A stretch of DNA of 64,000 nt from Rhipicephalus microplus (GCF_043290135.1 NC_134704.1:25414501-25478500), one strand, 5' to 3'; numbered from the stretch's first letter, positions 57,901-64,000 are shown. A program made the numbers and translations. The notes: generated by a model not told the origin, from the letters alone.

Positions 57901-59140
57901 TTAGTAGCTCAGTAGATGTGCTGTTGTTAGATACTGTATAGGTCCACCTGGGTTTAGCATGATAATGATGCATCTATAGAAACCTTATGGAATATCTATC
58001 GAAGCCGCAGCCTTGAAGCAGACAAGACGCCTTTCAAAATGTCGGCTCCAGTTAACCCAGTGTTCAAGAATTATTTTAGTTAACTAAAAAGAAAGACCGT
58101 ATTTACAATGAACGCACTTTTTTTTTTTTCAGAAAAGTTGACACCAATTTGTGGGGGGGGGGGGGGGGGTCATTAAGAGAGCGAAAACTAGTCACGAGAG
58201 TTATAATGGCAAAAATTTTGCATGACAGTATTAAGAAACTTACTGTCCAACCAATGCTAGCCTTCAATTCAGTGGGAGAAATACGAAGCTCCTACTGAAG
58301 AACTTCGCTCTCCACAAGAAGAGACTGTCCGTGTTTCCACCCAAAAAATGCCTGAGGAACCTTTTCTGTAGCCCGAAGCTGTTTTCTACCGTTACGGACA
58401 CGCACGGATTGACGCCCCAAGTGTCGTCTAGCCGCTCGGTTTCCATGCTTCGATGCATACTCGATCAACTTTAGGTTTAAAACCGGCTGATTGTGCCCTG
58501 TGCAGCAGATGTCCAATGAAGTCCACTACGACGAATCCGACATCAGAAACAGTAAACTGGATGGTTTAAGTCTAAAAACGAAAGAGAAAAAAACAAAGAC
58601 CTCACCACAAGTAGATGGAGAAGAAAAGAAACGCTACAAATGGGAAGACAAGTTTAACCTTCTTTTACAAAAGAAAAGACAGTGTAGTAAGCACGGTTGC
58701 ATCATTGCGCACACTAGTGGGAAAGGAGCGTTCGCCGCAGGCCTTGCACTGCACCCAAAGAGGATGATATTGCTTCAATAACACGCACTACATGTATGAC
58801 ATGAGGAAAGCAGGGCAGTCAGCTGCTTTGCGAGTGTCCCGCATTACCTGAAAGACAACGGAGAGCCCACGCTTGAGAGCCAGTTCATGCACTAGGCTGA
58901 CAGGAGACTTGAGCTCATCGCTGGCTTCATCGGCATCTGTGGCTGCGCCTGGTGCTGGCTGTGGAGGTGTCGGCCGCAAGGGCAAGTGCCTCAACTGGAC
59001 AAGGGCCTGCTGTGCTGCCGCATGGCGCGCTGCCTGCTCTGTGGGGCCCTCGCCGTGGAAACGCCGAGGCCCCACGTCCAGTGTTGCACAGTAACCACCC
59101 GGAGCAGCATTTATGTGCCGGTAGTGTGGCGAGTAGAGGC
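36696..59140 (-). CDS. stau: Staufen-type double-stranded-RNA-binding protein, six C-terminal exons
   Basis: Coding exons in transcript order: 59,140-58,848, 56,842-56,555, 44,580-44,440, 41,293-40,909, 37,571-37,465, 36,923-36,696. All junctions are GT/AG and phases are consistent. The product covers the end of dsRBD2, dsRBD3, dsRBD4 with its NPISRL start, an Ala/Gly/Ser-rich linker, and dsRBD5 with the stop; 1,442 coding nt are in the window. Staufen proteins bind structured RNA and act in mRNA localisation, translation control and, in animals with Staufen1-like proteins, mRNA decay; dsRBD3 and 4 are the main RNA binders and dsRBD5 mediates protein contacts. The exons for dsRBD1 and the first half of dsRBD2 should lie upstream, beyond 59,140 and probably outside the window. 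The introns, up to 12 kb, are filled with DNA transposons. This is the only clearly conserved host gene seen. Confidence 0.95.
37465..37571 (-). CDS. stau: Staufen exon: start of dsRBD5
   Basis: A 107-nt exon restoring phase 0. It encodes the split Gly then [10 protein letters not shown], and [16 protein letters not shown], the first helix of dsRBD5. The match of the SPTAE and LxYLxxVxGFQ motifs to Staufen proteins confirms the phase-1 splice from the previous exon. Confidence 0.93.
37859..38439. mobile_element. Tigger/pogo-type MITE with TA duplication, in Staufen intron
   Basis: Inverted ends CACTCAAACCTCGTTATAAC (37,859) and, reverse complemented, CACTCAAACCTCTTTATAAC (from 38,439), flanked by TA on both sides (37,857-37,858 and 38,440-38,441). 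It is 581 bp. A second, different pogo-like end (CAGTCGAATCACATTAATTC, 38,037) lies inside, so the element is composite. No transposase is encoded. Confidence 0.88.
38442..39164. other. Staufen intron sequence
   Basis: Intronic. Holds a poly-G run at 38,699-38,718 and a second at 38,752-38,760. No other element was recognised. Confidence 0.5.
38699..38718. repeat. Poly-G tract
   Basis: Twenty consecutive G on the plus strand in a Staufen intron, so poly-C in the transcript. A similar G17 tract lies at 58,153-58,169 in another Staufen intron. Confidence 0.95.
39168..40874 (-). mobile_element. PIF/Harbinger DNA transposon with TTA duplication
   Basis: A 1,707-bp element. Its ends are inverted repeats CACCCAAATGCAGAGATGTT and, reverse complemented, CCCCCGAATGCAGAGATGTT; similarity extends about 25 bases. 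The 3-bp direct repeat TTA at 39,165-39,167 and 40,875-40,877 matches the known Harbinger target. The minus strand carries a broken transposase (next entry). It sits in a Staufen intron, ending 34 bases from the exon donor at 40,909, in the same orientation as Staufen. Confidence 0.92.
40055..40640 (-). pseudogene. Harbinger transposase (HARBI1-like), broken
   Basis: The minus strand reads from about 40,640: an N-terminal [20 protein letters not shown] segment, a stop near 40,450, then [41 protein letters not shown] (the first catalytic Asp region; family form GCIDGTH-like) and a [13 protein letters not shown] motif with which the IS4/IS5-type nuclease fold continues. The frame ends near 40,044, before the second Asp and Glu region, which is missing or scrambled. 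Inactive. Confidence 0.88.
40909..41293 (-). CDS. stau: Staufen exon: end of dsRBD4 and low-complexity linker
   Basis: A 385-nt exon (acceptor CTTTACAG, donor AAAG/GTGAGC). It opens with [20 protein letters not shown], the RNA-contacting helix of dsRBD4, then a long Ser/Ala/Gly-rich linker lacking the tubulin-binding sequence that I could recognise, and ends with IAKELLDK, the lead-in to dsRBD5. It ends in phase 1. A Harbinger element starts 34 bases past its donor. Confidence 0.95.
41294..43046. other. Staufen intron sequence, unassigned
   Basis: Intronic, AT-rich, no element recognised. Short frames only. Confidence 0.5.
43047..43250 (+). mobile_element. tRNA-derived SINE, second family
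   Basis: tRNA-like head: GGCGTGGCTGAGTGGTAGAA (A-box region), then a B box GGTTCGAGCC at about 43,101. It is followed by a T12 run and a body with GTGGTTACGGACACCGGCGG and GGACAACTACGG, a very common tick repeat body. Antisense to Staufen. A short direct duplication was not identified. Confidence 0.7.
43353..43752. mobile_element. Probable hAT-like MITE in Staufen intron
   Basis: Inverted ends with the words GCGCGAATATTCGAGTA (43,351-43,367) and, on the other side, TTCGAATATTTTCACGC (43,733-43,749). The CGAATATTCG core repeats inside. Related GAATATTCG fragments occur at 46,410-46,490 and 56,265-56,350. Borders are approximate and no duplication was confirmed. Confidence 0.5.
43753..44360. 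other. Staufen intron sequence, unassigned
   Basis: Intronic. No recognised element. Confidence 0.45.
44361..44416 (-). mobile_element. Tigger/pogo terminal fragment beside Staufen exon
   Basis: Read on the minus strand it begins TA-CAGTCGAACCGGTTTATAA, a typical Tigger/pogo terminal repeat, and continues with AT-rich TIR-like sequence. The opposite end was not found within several hundred bases, so only one end survives. It lies about 23 bases after the splice donor of the dsRBD4 exon. Confidence 0.6.
44440..44580 (-). CDS. stau: Staufen exon: first half of dsRBD4
   Basis: A 141-nt, phase-0 exon (acceptor TTTGTGTAG, donor CAG/GTACGG). It starts with [18 protein letters not shown], the hallmark start of Staufen dsRBD4, and continues to the strands ending GNLTAQ. 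It is squeezed between a Tigger element beginning 47 bases upstream (44,628) and a Tigger-type end 23 bases downstream (about 44,416). Confidence 0.96.
44628..46126 (+). mobile_element. Tigger/pogo element 1, internally deleted, TA duplication
   Basis: The element starts CATTTGATTCCCGATAATTC and ends with the reverse complement of CAGTCGACTCTCGTTAATAC. After alignment with one gap both ends share the CG(A/T)TAAT(T/A)CGAAGT stretch, and both are flanked by TA (44,626-44,627; 46,127-46,128). It is 1,499 bp, shorter than an autonomous Tigger, because the N-terminal half of the transposase is missing. In a Staufen intron, opposite to Staufen. Confidence 0.85.
45030..46033 (+). pseudogene. Tigger transposase, C-terminal DDE half
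   Basis: At 45,284-46,033 an open 249-codon frame contains [12 protein letters not shown] (second catalytic Asp), [20 protein letters not shown] (third Asp block) and an acidic C-terminal tail ending in FYSKTALK. Upstream, 45,030-45,280 carries the preceding DDE segment in other frames, with a stop and a shift. The N-terminal CENP-B-type helix-turn-helix and first catalytic Asp region are absent. No functional transposase, though the open C-terminal half suggests moderate age. Confidence 0.85.
46129..46676. other. Staufen intron sequence
   Basis: Intronic, AT-rich, including a GAATTCG/GAATATT-type remnant near 46,410-46,490 similar to the MITE at 43.35 kb. Nothing else recognised. Confidence 0.45.
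46677..46804 (+). repeat. 5' LTR (or LTR fragment) of Ty3/gypsy-type element
   Basis: Begins TGTTACGCTG and ends CATCGTAACA, giving TGTTAC...GTAACA inverted termini, with AATAAA at 46,782-46,787. At 128 bp it is short for a complete LTR of this group. It is followed by GTATTTGGCGAGAGGTGCTG, in the position of a primer-binding site. A related 3' end is at about 55,996-56,041. Confidence 0.7.
46930..48110 (+). pseudogene. gag-like region of the gypsy element
   Basis: Frame 46,929-47,390 includes the retrotransposon gag core ([19 protein letters not shown], then a [10 protein letters not shown] and an [10 protein letters not shown] block). It continues after a frame change at about 47,374. Around 47,815-47,860 a zinc-knuckle-like Cys segment is split across frames. 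Poly-C at 47,793-47,806 disrupts the frame. Confidence 0.8.
48175..48480 (+). pseudogene. Retroelement aspartic protease remnant
   Basis: Contains [13 protein letters not shown] (catalytic Asp codon at 48,232) and, about 75 codons on, VILGLDFLP, the closing ILGxDFL motif of retropepsins. Two stops lie between them. Confidence 0.8.
49165..49560 (+). pseudogene. Reverse transcriptase remnant with altered active site
   Basis: Starts after a stop with [20 protein letters not shown] and [16 protein letters not shown], typical of Ty3/gypsy RT, then a frame-broken segment where the first catalytic Asp block should be. The conserved Tyr-x-Asp-Asp box reads YLDH (codons 49,510-49,521): the last Asp is replaced. 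Inactive on two counts. Confidence 0.85.
49860..50306 (+). pseudogene. Retroelement RNase H remnant
   Basis: Contains VHTDAS in another frame at about 49,948, then [31 protein letters not shown] and a DADCLS end, the standard gypsy RNase H/connection block. Near 50,000 a frame change breaks the domain. Confidence 0.82.
50480..50953 (+). pseudogene. Integrase remnant, cut by the Tigger insertion
   Basis: Contains the zinc-domain tail and the start of the core domain (VGVDLFGPF for the D-x-x-GP block, [18 protein letters not shown]). It continues to HGSPRI, just before the second core Asp, where the Tigger element begins. The remainder follows at 55,893. Confidence 0.82.
51083..52700 (-). pseudogene. 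Tigger transposase, broken in several frames
   Basis: In transcript order: 52,595-52,430 carries [20 protein letters not shown], the start of the pogo/CENP-B helix-turn-helix. 52,404-52,213 carries the second HTH ([16 protein letters not shown]). 52,066-51,836 carries the DDE segment ending [10 protein letters not shown]. 51,688-51,083 carries [20 protein letters not shown] and an acidic tail. The third-Asp block (LPANAMEVIQPMNQG form) occurs twice because of a 75-bp tandem duplication at 51,683-51,832, with stops. Inactive. Confidence 0.87.
52853..55846 (+). mobile_element. TTAA-flanked Kolobok/Mutator-like DNA transposon, apparently intact
   Basis: Target duplication TTAA at 52,853-52,856 and 55,843-55,846; the element proper is 52,857-55,842 (2,986 bp). 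Terminal inverted repeats GGGGAGACGCGGGTCGAAAA and GGGGAGACGTTACTCGAAAA match at 16 of 20, the first nine exactly. It encodes one uninterrupted transposase (53,346-55,220). It sits within Tigger element 2, whose sequence joins smoothly when the element and one TTAA are discounted. TTAA is used by piggyBac and Kolobok elements; the transposase is not piggyBac-like, so a Kolobok assignment is inferred. Confidence 0.88.
53346..55220 (+). CDS. Mutator-like/Kolobok-type transposase, intact 624-residue ORF
   Basis: The frame is open from 53,208, but the Met at 53,346 ([15 protein letters not shown]) is preferred: the basic N-terminus is typical of DNA-binding transposases and the upstream residues look like low-constraint leader. 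A zinc-ribbon-like cluster (CPSCREHK ... CENSEC) lies at about residues 107-140. The catalytic core reads Asp259 ([13 protein letters not shown]), Asp356 ([11 protein letters not shown]), the C-x2-H motif Cys381/His384 (CTNHVAK) and Glu516 ([11 protein letters not shown]), the D-D-C2H-E order known for Mutator/hAT/Kolobok-like DDE enzymes. The family is the one called 'Mutator-like transposase domain'. No stop or frameshift, and all expected catalytic residues are present, so it could be active. GC content is higher than in the flanking dead elements. Confidence 0.9.
   Translation: MNLARKQVYKVKKYRTINKYVGKRRKVRRQTAAKVNGPERSRPNPSVGNYCDSDFAGGLDAATNLVSASQKKLEFFEKNQRHAHDGVSSAVLCDIDAMTALVGGAECPSCREHKLVVREVAERRKGLSSCLELRCENSECVSGVLSSTHTSRRVAFGEAAAASDDCAEVGHYGNGSSGDSFEANVKAVVALRAIGIGHDQLSRFCAIVGLVKPMHHKTFQAISKKVHDAAMRAVTENLNQARAVTKQVVDSSDVAVMYDGTWQKRGHKSHNGVGAAISLDTGLCLDFEVLSNYCHACSLHNDMGSEEEIWQAYHRPVCEKNTDSSAHGMEAEAALRIWERTLLYETPLRFATFLSDGDSKAYNGVCDAKVYGAGAICKEDCTNHVAKRLGTGIRKLPTPLPRGEKLKPAAIEKLQTYYQIAITGNRGNLRDMYTAIWASYFHSCSTDGAGSHNFCPPGQESWCKHKRAEAMGEPAPQHTPLLTKAQGRALLPIYKRLSDEKLLARCLRGKTQNAAESLNSKVWLLCPKTKFASRSAVETAIAIAVLWYNRGHASFEVVLGELGVLPPASLTTLGDYSDKRRIQKMNAQQTAEARAHRRTSAKRARLQDSARKDRKGVTYSAGEF
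55895..56041 (+). pseudogene. Resumed integrase and LTR remnant of the gypsy element
   Basis: After the Tigger right end the integrase frame continues ([18 protein letters not shown]) for about 30 codons. It then fuses to a sequence closely similar to the 3' part of the 5' LTR, with AATAAA (about 56,019) and final CATAACA. Confidence 0.78.
56042..56554. other. Staufen intron sequence
   Basis: AT-rich intronic sequence with a TATTCGAATTTG ... CTATTCGCACAAGCC remnant at about 56,268-56,350 resembling the ends of the hAT-like MITE. No gene. Confidence 0.45.
56555..56842 (-). CDS. stau: Staufen exon: main body of dsRBD3
   Basis: A 288-nt, phase-0 exon (acceptor CCTTGCAG, donor GAG/GTGAGT). It contains the signature [10 protein letters not shown] strand motif, [20 protein letters not shown] helix and an Arg/Lys-rich tail ([11 protein letters not shown]) that may act as a nuclear localisation signal. 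Of the domains here, this is the one expected to contact double-stranded RNA most strongly. Confidence 0.96.
56843..57170. other. Staufen intron sequence
   Basis: At 56,871-56,900 a GTGGCGGCGTGGCCTAGGTG head resembling a SINE A-box region is present without a matching body. Otherwise nothing recognised. Confidence 0.4.
57179..57449. mobile_element. hAT-type MITE with 8-bp duplication, in Staufen intron
   Basis: Ends CAGTGGTTCTCA (57,179) and TGAGAACCACTG (ending 57,449) are perfect 12-base inverted repeats. The flanks TGATAGAT (57,171-57,178) and TGGTAGAT (57,450-57,457) match at 7 of 8, the size expected for hAT. It is 271 bp with no coding capacity. CAGTGGTTCTCA-type ends are characteristic of animal hAT MITEs. 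Confidence 0.93.
57458..58847. other. Staufen intron sequence, unassigned
   Basis: Poly-G at 58,153-58,169 and poly-T at 58,119-58,130. A plus-strand Lys-rich frame (58,491-58,781) and a minus-strand frame (58,458-58,264) lack family motifs. An AAAGCGACACTAAAGTGGC word at 57,677 resembles the AAAGGGACACTAAAGAG repeat end at 36,999. Confidence 0.4.
58848..59140 (-). CDS. stau: Staufen exon: end of dsRBD2, start of dsRBD3
   Basis: Minus-strand exon between the acceptor AAAAAACAG and the donor CAG/GTAATGC. It encodes the last strands and helix of dsRBD2 ([20 protein letters not shown], the KKxAKxxAA-type helix), a Pro/Ala/Asp linker, and the first helix of dsRBD3 ([15 protein letters not shown]). 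It opens mid-codon, needing one base from the previous exon, so at least one more upstream exon exists. Confidence 0.92.
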
Positions 59141-60182
59141 CTGTTTTTTGCGAACATTGGTATGTTAAGAACAGGGTGTTCTTTACTTCCAGACATGCAC
59201 TTAAATGACAAAAAATATTGAGTGTATCATCAAAGTGAAACAACAGCTTTAAAAGGAAAACTTAAATTTTAGTGTTTTACTTGCAAGGGCTATAATACAC
59301 TTACGTATAAGGCGAACGGCACATGAACATAGCTGGGAAATGAAGTCTGTCATCCCAGAGGCTCCGTATCTTAAAATACGTAAATATGAAAAAAGCCTCA
59401 AAACTATCTAGTAGAAGCTCCCACAGTTCTGATTGATAGAGTAAACTTCGATTGTAATGGCCAATGTGATTCTGTTCCATTAGGGCGGGGATTCGCTCGC
59501 TGGATTCTGTGCCGACAGGTTGTGCCCTCGTGATCTGCAACGACAGTGCAGCTCTGGCCGACTGGGTTGGTCTTACGCCACCTCCTGACGCCGGTCCCCT
59601 ACGACGACGACAGCGCGTCTCTGGCCGACTGGATTAGCCCTACGCCATCTCCTGTTACCGACAAGAGCTCTCGCCAGTGGTGCCCCGTCCTCGGACTCCT
59701 GCAACCGTGTCCATCTTTCCTGTCTTCTCCCTATTTCCGTCGCTTACTGTCCCTGCACCTCGCTCTCTCCTTCCTCTCTCTGTATCTCTCTACCTTTTAA
59801 TCCCATCCTTTTATTCCCTTCTGTACCCCAATCCCTCGTGAGCTACTGTTGAGGTGTTCTCCCCCTGAGACAGTTACAGGACTCACTTTTCTCTTCTTTC
59901 CATTTATAATCACCCCCCCCCCCCCATTAGGGCGTGTTACTACTGGTCAATGCTACACTAGCTGCATCTAAACTTTACCTCACGTCAACAACATCTCATA
60001 GACCCCACCCATCGAACATTTTACAAAGGGCTTGTCGAATGCAGAGCAGAAGACATTCATGTTTATAGGAAACCTTGCGAGCGTGAGATGTCATCTTGAT
60101 ATACAATCCCTGGTGGCCCTGTGGTGCACCAGACGACATTGAATATATGGACCTCCGAGAGTATGCTTGCATAAATTAACAA
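59141..60182. other. Staufen upstream intron, repeat-like sequence with short duplication
   Basis: A pyrimidine-rich stretch at 59,690-59,900 and a 66-bp-period tandem duplication beginning 59,541 (CGACAGTGCAGCTCTGGCCG versus CGACAGCGCGTCTCTGGCCG at 59,607). The 59,546-59,800 frame reads ADWISPTPSP-type duplicated peptides. It looks like part of a repeated element I cannot name. No Staufen exon was recognised here. Confidence 0.45.
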
Positions 60183-60912
60183 CCTTTAAAGGGACATTAA
60201 AGGTGAATAACAATTTGTGTCGGAGTGAAAGCTCAATGTATGACGTCTAAAACGACAATGTCAACAGCAGTGCCCTACTTAGTGAGAAATTAAGATAAAT
60301 GCACGAGAACACATGCGTCTCTGTAGGAAATTCTTAAAATGATTCTGATGACATGACAGAGTTACAACCTACAATTAATAACTAGTAATCGAACAAGCTG
60401 CACTAGATAAAGGACCTTCCGTGCATTTAGACACATAATAAAAAGCTTCTTGTTTATTTCTGTTTGATTTATAGAAATAACAACCGCCGCACATTACTGT
60501 GGGGAATGGCGCCAGTGGTTCAAAAGTTAAATTTTCGCCTGGCAAAAGTGGACAGGTCGTGCCATCAGCGGGGCCCAGTTGAACCAAGGGCGCCTGCCAT
60601 CTCAGAGAAGATGGAAGAAAATTGTTCAAAGGCCACTGTTGCTGCTGTAGCTCCCGCTACTTCCGCTTTGCTGCTACTAATGTCGGCGGCCGCACATTAA
60701 AGCTGGGCCACTTTGTGCACGGCAACAGTGATCTCAAAGTTTCCACTTTGAAGTGGATAATTTGAAGTGTGCTGACGTTATGTGCATCACTAAGACATGA
60801 CTTTGTTTCAAAATAAGCACTTTCTTGGCACAAAAGTAGCATTACGAGGTTTCTGGACCGCTATTTCAGCAATCAGAATCAACTTAATTTGCCTTTCGTG
60901 TCCCTTTAAAGG
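60183..60912. mobile_element. Probable MITE with CCTTTAAAGGGACA ends
   Basis: Perfect 14-base inverted repeats CCTTTAAAGGGACA at 60,183-60,196 and, reverse complemented, at 60,899-60,912. The AAAGGGACA(T/C)TAAAG word also occurs at 36,999 in the window. No coding capacity. No target duplication was confirmed because the right end overlaps the next MITE. Confidence 0.65.
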
Positions 60913-61323
60913 ATCCCTGCAACATTTTGTCAAGCAGCCATTTAATGGATTCAGTAAATGAGTTCATTGACTCACGACTGCAAAGTCGCAAAAAATTTTA
61001 AAATTCATTCAGAACAAATAGCGTTACAAAGGTTTGTATCACGCTCAAATTGCATTCTCTCTTCCCTCGTCCTAAAAAAAGCGCTGGAAACTGGAATCAG
61101 CGAATGACTGATACAATGGCTTTTACGCAAATATTTTAGGTATCCCACGTCATTTCATGAAAGAAGAGAGAGCAATCTTTTTGCCAAGTTTGAGAATTTA
61201 CTGCAGACTAGAGGCCGCCAGTTGCACTAGAATATTTGGCTCCTGTGTTCTCCAGAGCCTCGACAACCAAACGACAGCATTTTCTGACCACGCTCAAAAA
61301 GTGTTGCAGGACCCCTTTTAAGG
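60903..61323. mobile_element. Probable MITE with CCTTTAAAGG...CCCTGCAACA ends
   Basis: The left end CCTTTAAAGGATCCCTGCAA and the right end (reverse complement) CCTTAAAAGGGGTCCTGCAA are similar inverted repeats of about 25 bases. It shares its first ten bases with the end of the preceding MITE. Non-coding. Confidence 0.65.
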
Positions 61324-61331
61324 CTGTAATA

Positions 61332-61503
61332 CACCCAAACCTCGATATAATGAAACTGGATATAACGAAATATTGGCTATAGCGAAGTAAATGAAAAACA
61401 GTCTCGCAATATATTTAGTGTTAAAAATAAATCTTTATAATGAATTTTCGGATATTACAAACTTATTTTCATGTAAGATACAAGTTTGTTATAATGAGGT
61501 ACA
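61332..61503. mobile_element. Short Tigger/pogo-like MITE
   Basis: The left end CACCCAAACCTCGATATAAT resembles the pogo MITE end at 37,859 (CACTCAAACCTCGTTATAAC). The right end contains GTTTGTTATAATGAGGTACAC, an approximate reverse complement. About 172 bp, borders approximate. Confidence 0.6.
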
Positions 61504-61588
61504 CACAAACATAGGTGCTTTGTATTCTAGTATTTGTGCTTGTGTGTATATGTGTTAATGCATTCAAACCTTCCAGGCGACTAATATA

Positions 61589-63966
61589 CAGTAATACCTC
61601 GTTAACTCAAACCTGCATATCCCGAAAAATCAGCTAAGTCGAAAATTTCCGCAGCACCAAACATTTTCCTATACGTCCCCATGTATATTTTTCCCTTTAT
61701 CTCAAAGTTTTTTTCGATCAATTTGCGAATAACTCAAAATCTTGACTGGGAGTAGATCGATAATTCCGCTGTTGCACCATTTCATAAACGTCGTGCGATG
61801 CTGCCACGGTTGAAACCTGTAGATTTTTTTCTTCTTATTTAGCCGCATCTGCCACTACGCAGATGCTTTCCGTGAACACGAAGTCTCGGCACAACGACAT
61901 ATCAACTGTGTCATCCGACCCTGTGGCACGTCATGTGACACATGCGCTGAGTAGGGAGGCCCTCTCTCCACGCTCGCCTAGTTTGTCTCATTCACTTTGT
62001 GCAGTGCACATTATTTTCCCTGAGGTGTGATTTCCCTTCATCCACGCAAACCCTGCTGTACGCAGTTTTTGCTGACTGTGAGAGCAGGCTCATAATTTTC
62101 CCTGAGCTGTAATTTCTGTTCATCTGTGCAAATCGAACGGCATGAATTTTCCACTGACTGTGAGGAGCGGCAACTTAGTGTGTGTGCGACAAGCATGGCG
62201 TCAAAGCAGTGCAAGTCGCTAACGCTAGAAAAAAAGGTTGCCCTAATTGAAGAAGAGGAGAAAGGAGGCCGAACAAAATCGAGCATCACACAGGAATCCA
62301 GCATCTTTTTGTCTACTTTTTCGACGGTGCTGAAAAACAAGCAGACAGTGCTGGATGGACTTCAGCAGAGCTTCTCCAGCCAGCAGAAGCGGGTTTGAGG
62401 GTGAAAGTTGCCAGACAAAGCGGCATTGATGGTATGGCTGCGAAATGCCGGAGTGGCCAACCTTCCCATCACCACAGCAATAATGATAGAGAAGGCAAAT
62501 GCTCTGGCCTTGCGAATGGGGCACACAGACTTCAGTTGCAACAGCGGCTGAATTGACCGCTTCAAAAAAAAAAAAAAAGAAGGAATAGTGTGGTGTCCAA
62601 GTCAGTGCACATTTAGAGCGGCACTGCCGATGCAGCCACTGCAGACAATTGGCGCAGCAGCCAGCTCGCCGAGTTGTGGGAGAGTTACGCCGGCAGCGAC
62701 ATTTTGAGCCTTGACGAGCCAGCACTTTTTTTTATAGAATGTTGCCGAACTGCACCTTCACACCGAGGGATCGAGCGTGCTCGGGAGTGAAACAAGGAAA
62801 AGATAGGGTCACTGTCCTTTTCAGTGCAAATGAAACATGTGAAGAGAAGTTGTCGTTGCTCATATTTGGCAAAGCTCCTATTAAGCCTAGGTGCTTTAGA
62901 AATGCATGACTGCCGAATGGCGTTATCTATTGCACGAATAGAGCAACGTGAATGAATGCTACTTTTTTTTTAAGAGTATATTTGCGCTACAGATAACCAA
63001 ATGGCCAAAAAAACGAAAAAGTACTGTTCATTGTCGACAACTGCCCAGTCCACGACAAAATACAGAATTAGGAGGCATTGACAGTCAAGTTTCTGCCTGC
63101 AAATATGACGTCCGTGCTACATCCGATGAACCAAGGTGTCATCAAGTGGCCCAAGAAATCTGCCGAATGAGCCTTCTTCATAGAATTTTGTTGTCTTATT
63201 AAAATGGCAAAGGCTATAAAATTGACCTGCTGGGAGCAGTACACCTCAGCAGTGCTCAGCAGCAAGTTTGTGCAGCGGGTGTCACTAACTGCTTTGTGCA
63301 TGCTGGGTTTTTACGTGCCGTCAGTTTGCCAGAAGCAGAGACTGCGTAGACAGGTGACTTAACAGATTGTGAGGAACTTTGTCAAAAGGTCATCAAGCTT
63401 ACAAATAACAGTGCCGCCGAAACTGACGTGACTTTTCTGGAGTACGCGCTGTAGGAGCAGAATGTGGTGGTGACCGGAGAAATGACGGACGCCGAAATTA
63501 TTCAAACGGCCATTAACGTAAGGGACAGCGGAGATGACGAACCACCTCGAGAGGTGCCGACATCTTGCAAGACAAGAAATTTGCTGCGCTTGCTTCGAAA
63601 TAAGGTAGAGTGCAGCGGAGGGGAGAATTGATTGATGCGATGAGTCAAGCAGCTGGAGAACGGCTTCCTAGGCCCGAGTACGACTGAAAAGCAGACGAGC
63701 ATGGGGCAGTGTTTCTCTGCTAAATAGAATGGCAGTGCAGCAAAACCCAGCCGGTTAAAGTCTTTTGTGTTATTTTTTTTTCTATTTTAAACCTGCACGA
63801 GAAGAAAGATTAGGAACTGCCGCTGAAAAGCCGGGCCGGTAAGTACAGTAATAGCAATTACTTTGAAAAGCACCCATTTTTCCCGGCGATTAGTGGAACT
63901 TTGCCAATCTAGAAAATCTTGAAATTTTCCCTGGTTTTAGGACTTCAAGTTAACGAAGTATTACTG
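61589..63966 (+). mobile_element. Tigger/pogo element 3, decayed but near full length
   Basis: Ends CAGTAATACCTCGTTAACTC and, reverse complemented, CAGTAATACTTCGTTAACTT give a terminal repeat of about 20 bases with 2 differences. The left flank is TA (61,587-61,588); the right flank is CA, presumably mutated. At 2,378 bp it is close to the usual Tigger length. Confidence 0.9.
62195..63720 (+). pseudogene. Tigger transposase of element 3, heavily decayed
   Basis: Starts MASKQCKSLTLEKKVALIEE, the N-terminal CENP-B/pogo helix-turn-helix, ending at a stop at 62,396. At 63,000-63,170 a frame-shifted DDE segment is recognisable: the VDNCPVH-type second-Asp block, then LPAN and MNQGVIK-type words spread over frames. 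The 62,563-62,579 poly-A and several stops break it. Inactive. Confidence 0.8.
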
Positions 63967-64000
63967 CACGCTTTGTGAGATAATATTCTCAGGTTCAGAT

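Noticed and set aside
58264..58781. Frames considered as extra Staufen or transposon exons
   Set aside because: No dsRBD motif, no splice-consistent borders and no family resemblance.
59546..59800. An 84-codon frame with repeated ADWISPTPS-type peptides
   Set aside because: The repeat is a DNA-level tandem duplication, and there is no start context or domain. Reported only as repeat-like sequence.

Overview
This is a window of arthropod nuclear DNA, most probably from a hard tick (Ixodidae). The main evidence is nine copies of a tRNA-derived SINE that I recognise as the tick family Ruka. Other support comes from tick-style RNase H-bearing LINE tails ending in an AATAAAGTTTATT-type motif, genes split by multi-kilobase introns, and a very high density of decayed transposons. 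There are no bacterial genes, operons, CRISPR arrays or rRNA genes. No convincing free-standing tRNA gene was seen.

Layout. Positions 1 to about 25,300 are a retroelement graveyard: fragments of RNase H-carrying LINEs on both strands, Ruka SINEs (several with clear target-site duplications), microsatellites and a GAGTC-rich repeat. A long imperfect inverted repeat lies at 25.84-26.27 kb. From 28.0 to 33.2 kb (+) there is a multi-exon THAP/P-element-type transposase gene. All seven exons that I can join are open and in phase, giving a predicted protein of about 930 residues, close to the length of THAP9. It converges on the one conserved host gene seen, a Staufen-type double-stranded-RNA-binding protein (-). 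Six Staufen exons run from 59,140 down to 36,696 and encode the end of dsRBD2 through dsRBD5; the N-terminal exons lie beyond the window.

The Staufen introns hold many DNA transposons: a complete-looking Harbinger element with TTA target duplication, a Tigger/pogo element, several MITEs, and a nested stack in the 12-kb intron. In that stack a dead Ty3/gypsy-type LTR element was hit by a second Tigger element, which was in turn hit by a 2,986-bp element flanked by TTAA. The innermost element has matching terminal repeats and an uninterrupted 624-residue Mutator/Kolobok-like transposase. It is the youngest element of the stack and the best candidate for an active, little-described element. Beyond Staufen exon 1, the window ends with MITEs and another decayed Tigger (61,589-63,966).

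The two halves differ in repeat content: Ruka and LINE copies are common left of 36 kb and were not seen inside or beyond Staufen, where cut-and-paste elements dominate. All coordinates, splice sites and repeat boundaries were read by eye. No similarity search was run.
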